Shown here: in pieces, positions 43,367 to 44,669 of the stretch | How positions within the stretch are numbered: position 1 is the stretch's first letter | Layout of the letters: the number at the start of each line of letters is the position of its first letter | Source of the DNA: Gammaproteobacteria bacterium | Lineage (GTDB): Bacteria > Pseudomonadota > Gammaproteobacteria > Arenicellales > UBA868 | Assembly: GCA_022450155.1 (NCBI GenBank) | Contig: JAKUQR010000024.1 | Location: forward strand, 1 to 44,669 | DNA: 44,669 nt | Reading direction: 5' to 3' | Position numbers and translations under genes: made by a program | The notes under the pieces: model-generated | The model's database searches: none | The model's input: the letters and a program-made list of their open reading frames with translations, nothing else | What the model was told of the DNA's origin: nothing

Positions 43367-43394
43367 GCAGGGGCGCTGAGTGTAGCGCTCCTGC
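43367..43394 (+). terminator. hairpin after the right tRNA-Leu repeat
   Basis: GCAGGGGCGCT (43367-43377) and AGCGCTCCTGC (43384-43394) form an 11-bp stem with one G-T pair and loop GAGTGT, then CTTTAT. It begins 7 bases after the copied CCA, the normal place for a tRNA terminator, so it was probably tRNA-Leu's own before the islet separated them. The U-tract is weak. Confidence 0.55.
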
Positions 43395-43403
43395 CTTTAT
43401 CAA

Positions 43404-43553
43404 TTAACCATAACGGTATGGTCGGCCGGCTTTCTCCATGGTCGCATTGTAGTCTTTAAAAATCTGAACAACTTGTCTGACGTCAGACACAGTCCAGTAT
43501 GTTGGCTTGCCAAAATGAAAGGGGCAACTACTTGGCTTTTCGCAGTCGCTCTT
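43404..43553 (-). pseudogene. headless minus-strand gene fragment
   Basis: A 49-codon minus-strand frame ending TAA at 43404-43406, with a TAA just upstream and no credible start. The C-terminal text (for example QIFKDYNATMEKAGRPYRYG) looks like real protein. It could be the tail of a gene cut during rearrangement. Not recognised. Nothing else is visible in 43361-43727. Confidence 0.3.
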
Positions 43554-43727
43554 TTAGCGCTGTCAGGTCGCGTCATCGTCCCAACTTCCTTTGCATATTG
43601 TTGAGGGTGAAACTACAGCTTAGCGCTAACAGTAAGGAATATCGATTGCAATGCTTTAGTGGCCCGGCACTCGGCAGTAATAGAGTGAGTTGAGCTGCTG
43701 GGCCGAGTCCACCAAAGCCCGGTGGAT

Positions 43728-44087
43728 TTATTGTCTTGTTTCTGGTGACGACGCCTCCAGCGCACGGACTTGTCGTTTCACTCGCCGGACCATCGCATAA
43801 ACCCCAACATGCTTGGTGGGGCTCAAATGTTCGAAAAGGCCTAGGTCCTCGAAACCGGAATCCGCGTCGAATTGCTCGATTTTCGTTGCAGTTTTACCCG
43901 CAAACATCGCGAGTAGTATTGCCACCACGCCTTTTACAGTCGAGGTATCGCAATCGCCTTGAAATGAGTATCGACCGTTGTCCTCTCGAATTGCCCGAAT
44001 AAATACCGTACTCATGCACTCGTGAACGAGATACTGATCGGTACGGTCTTCTGGAAGGTAGGTCGCTTTCTTTCTTGAGCTGCACAT
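43728..44087 (-). CDS. SufE-like Fe-S assembly protein, short N-terminus
   Basis: A 119-residue protein. YLVHECMSTVFI carries Cys24, the position of the SufE sulfur-acceptor cysteine (family: VPGCQSxVW). VKGVVAILLAMFAGKTATKI and LGLFEHLSPTKHVGVYAMV match the SufE fold. SufE takes sulfur from the cysteine desulfurase SufS. The usual N-terminal 20-30 residues (the DWExRYxYLIELG part) are missing or unreadable in this frame, and the Gly before the Cys is Glu. It may be truncated or a divergent SufE-like protein. Confidence 0.65.
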   Translation of the reverse strand: MCSSRKKATYLPEDRTDQYLVHECMSTVFIRAIREDNGRYSFQGDCDTSTVKGVVAILLAMFAGKTATKIEQFDADSGFEDLGLFEHLSPTKHVGVYAMVRRVKRQVRALEASSPETRQ

Positions 44088-44201
44088 CAGTGGCCGTGGT
44101 CGATGTGTCCTAAGGGTGCAACGCCTTCACTCGGGGTGAATACCCTGATCTATCGTGTTGTGATGCACTTGTCCCGACTTTGTCCTTCACCTGATTCCAC
44201 T

Positions 44202-44669
44202 TCAAGCCAGTACTTGCTGACGTTCTTCGCTGGCACGCCAGTGATAGGCGGTTGATAGTCGAATCAGCATCCCCAGAAACCGTGCAAGCGTCCTGGGTGC
44301 AGACGCGCCTGCAGCCACCTCCGCCGCGCGGTTGTAATTGGTATTGGTGTTCACATCGTAGGTCCACTGGCGGCCATGTAAATCGGTAATGAACTCAATG
44401 CCGGCTACCTCAATGTCATTGTCCCTGAGGAAGGAACCGTATTGCTTGAGTAACAGAAGATCGTCGAAATCACCAACGATCTCAAACCGGTTGGGTTCAC
44501 CGCTACCGGCCGGGCAATACGTGTCGTCGATCTGGCAGGCATCGGCAGGGCATAACTCGAAGCCATCAGCGGTATTGACCCGAACCGCGTAGACGAATTC
44601 CCCACCGATAAATTCACACCGAGTAATAAAGGGCACCTCGCTGCGGATGTACTCCTGCAGCAGGAAGAT
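44202..44669 (-). CDS. ATP-grasp domain protein, C-terminal part (5' end outside window)
   Basis: The minus-strand frame is open to the window edge. The visible 155 residues include QEYIRSEVPFITRCEFIGGE, FVYAVRV, VAGIEFITD and DVNTNTNYNRAAE. The last is the ATP-grasp magnesium motif (usually E/D-x-N-x-N), as in RimK and glutathione-synthetase-like ligases. These form amide bonds through acyl phosphates. The substrate cannot be named from the C-terminal part. Confidence 0.75.
   Translation of the reverse strand: MFLLQEYIRSEVPFITRCEFIGGEFVYAVRVNTADGFELCPADACQIDDTYCPAGSGEPNRFEIVGDFDDLLLLKQYGSFLRDNDIEVAGIEFITDLHGRQWTYDVNTNTNYNRAAEVAAGASAPRTLARFLGMLIRLSTAYHWRASEERQQVLA

Overview
The window looks like a chromosome segment of a Gram-negative, free-living and probably marine gammaproteobacterium. 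The lipid A/LPS and lipoprotein-sorting block (lolC/F, lolD, comEC, exbB, exbD, msbA, lpxK, kdsB, nagZ), the prfB-lysS pair and the uvrC-pgsA-tRNA-Gly order are gammaproteobacterial arrangements. A DddP-type DMSP lyase gene and many small-molecule catabolic genes suggest a marine heterotroph. I cannot name a genus.

Layout. (1) 1-2110 is an AT-rich mobile segment: the 3' part of a tyrosine-recombinase gene, a leader with several hairpins, an unrecognised basic protein and short direct repeats. It stops at the 5' end of tRNA-Ser(UGA). (2) 2118-22808 is conserved backbone: sseA, pntAB (minus strand), prfB with its programmed +1 frameshift, lysS, the lipoprotein and lipid A block, nagZ, efp (minus), a family-5-like uracil-DNA glycosylase, uvrC and pgsA. 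(3) 22956-43359 is an accessory zone studded with tRNA-Gly(GCC), tRNA-Cys(GCA) and tRNA-Leu(UAA), in that order and on one strand. (4) From 43361 other genes follow: a SufE-like protein and the end of an ATP-grasp protein.

The main observation is that pgsA followed by tRNA-Gly, tRNA-Cys and tRNA-Leu is the E. coli order pgsA-glyW-cysT-leuZ, where the three tRNAs form one compact operon. Here about 8.7 kb separates Gly from Cys and about 7.6 kb separates Cys from Leu, and another 3.9 kb follows Leu. Two of the insertions still carry tRNA-derived direct repeats. An imperfect copy of the tRNA-Gly 3' half lies at 24606-24651, bracketing a dddP gene. A perfect 59-bp copy of the tRNA-Leu 3' half lies at 43301-43359, bracketing a phytanoyl-type dioxygenase and a fused EAL/LysR-ligand-domain protein. 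Neither islet contains an integrase. The Leu islet has 11-bp-spaced GTGCA repeats just inside both ends, as expected of recombinase arm sites. The tRNA operon therefore looks like a serial landing pad for integrase-less cargo mobilised in trans, comparable in concept to the tycheposons of Prochlorococcus.

The cargo is mostly oxygenases (TauD-like, flavin monooxygenase, two PhyH-like), CoA-transferase, GST, SDR, SMP-30-like lactonase, HCCA-isomerase-like protein, RidA, a cytosolic reductive-dehalogenase-like Fe-S protein and a DMSP lyase. Decay is visible: an amidohydrolase (D-aminoacylase type) with an internal deletion and a lost metal-site cysteine, and several headless gene fragments. Gene calls rest on motif recognition by eye; no database search was run.
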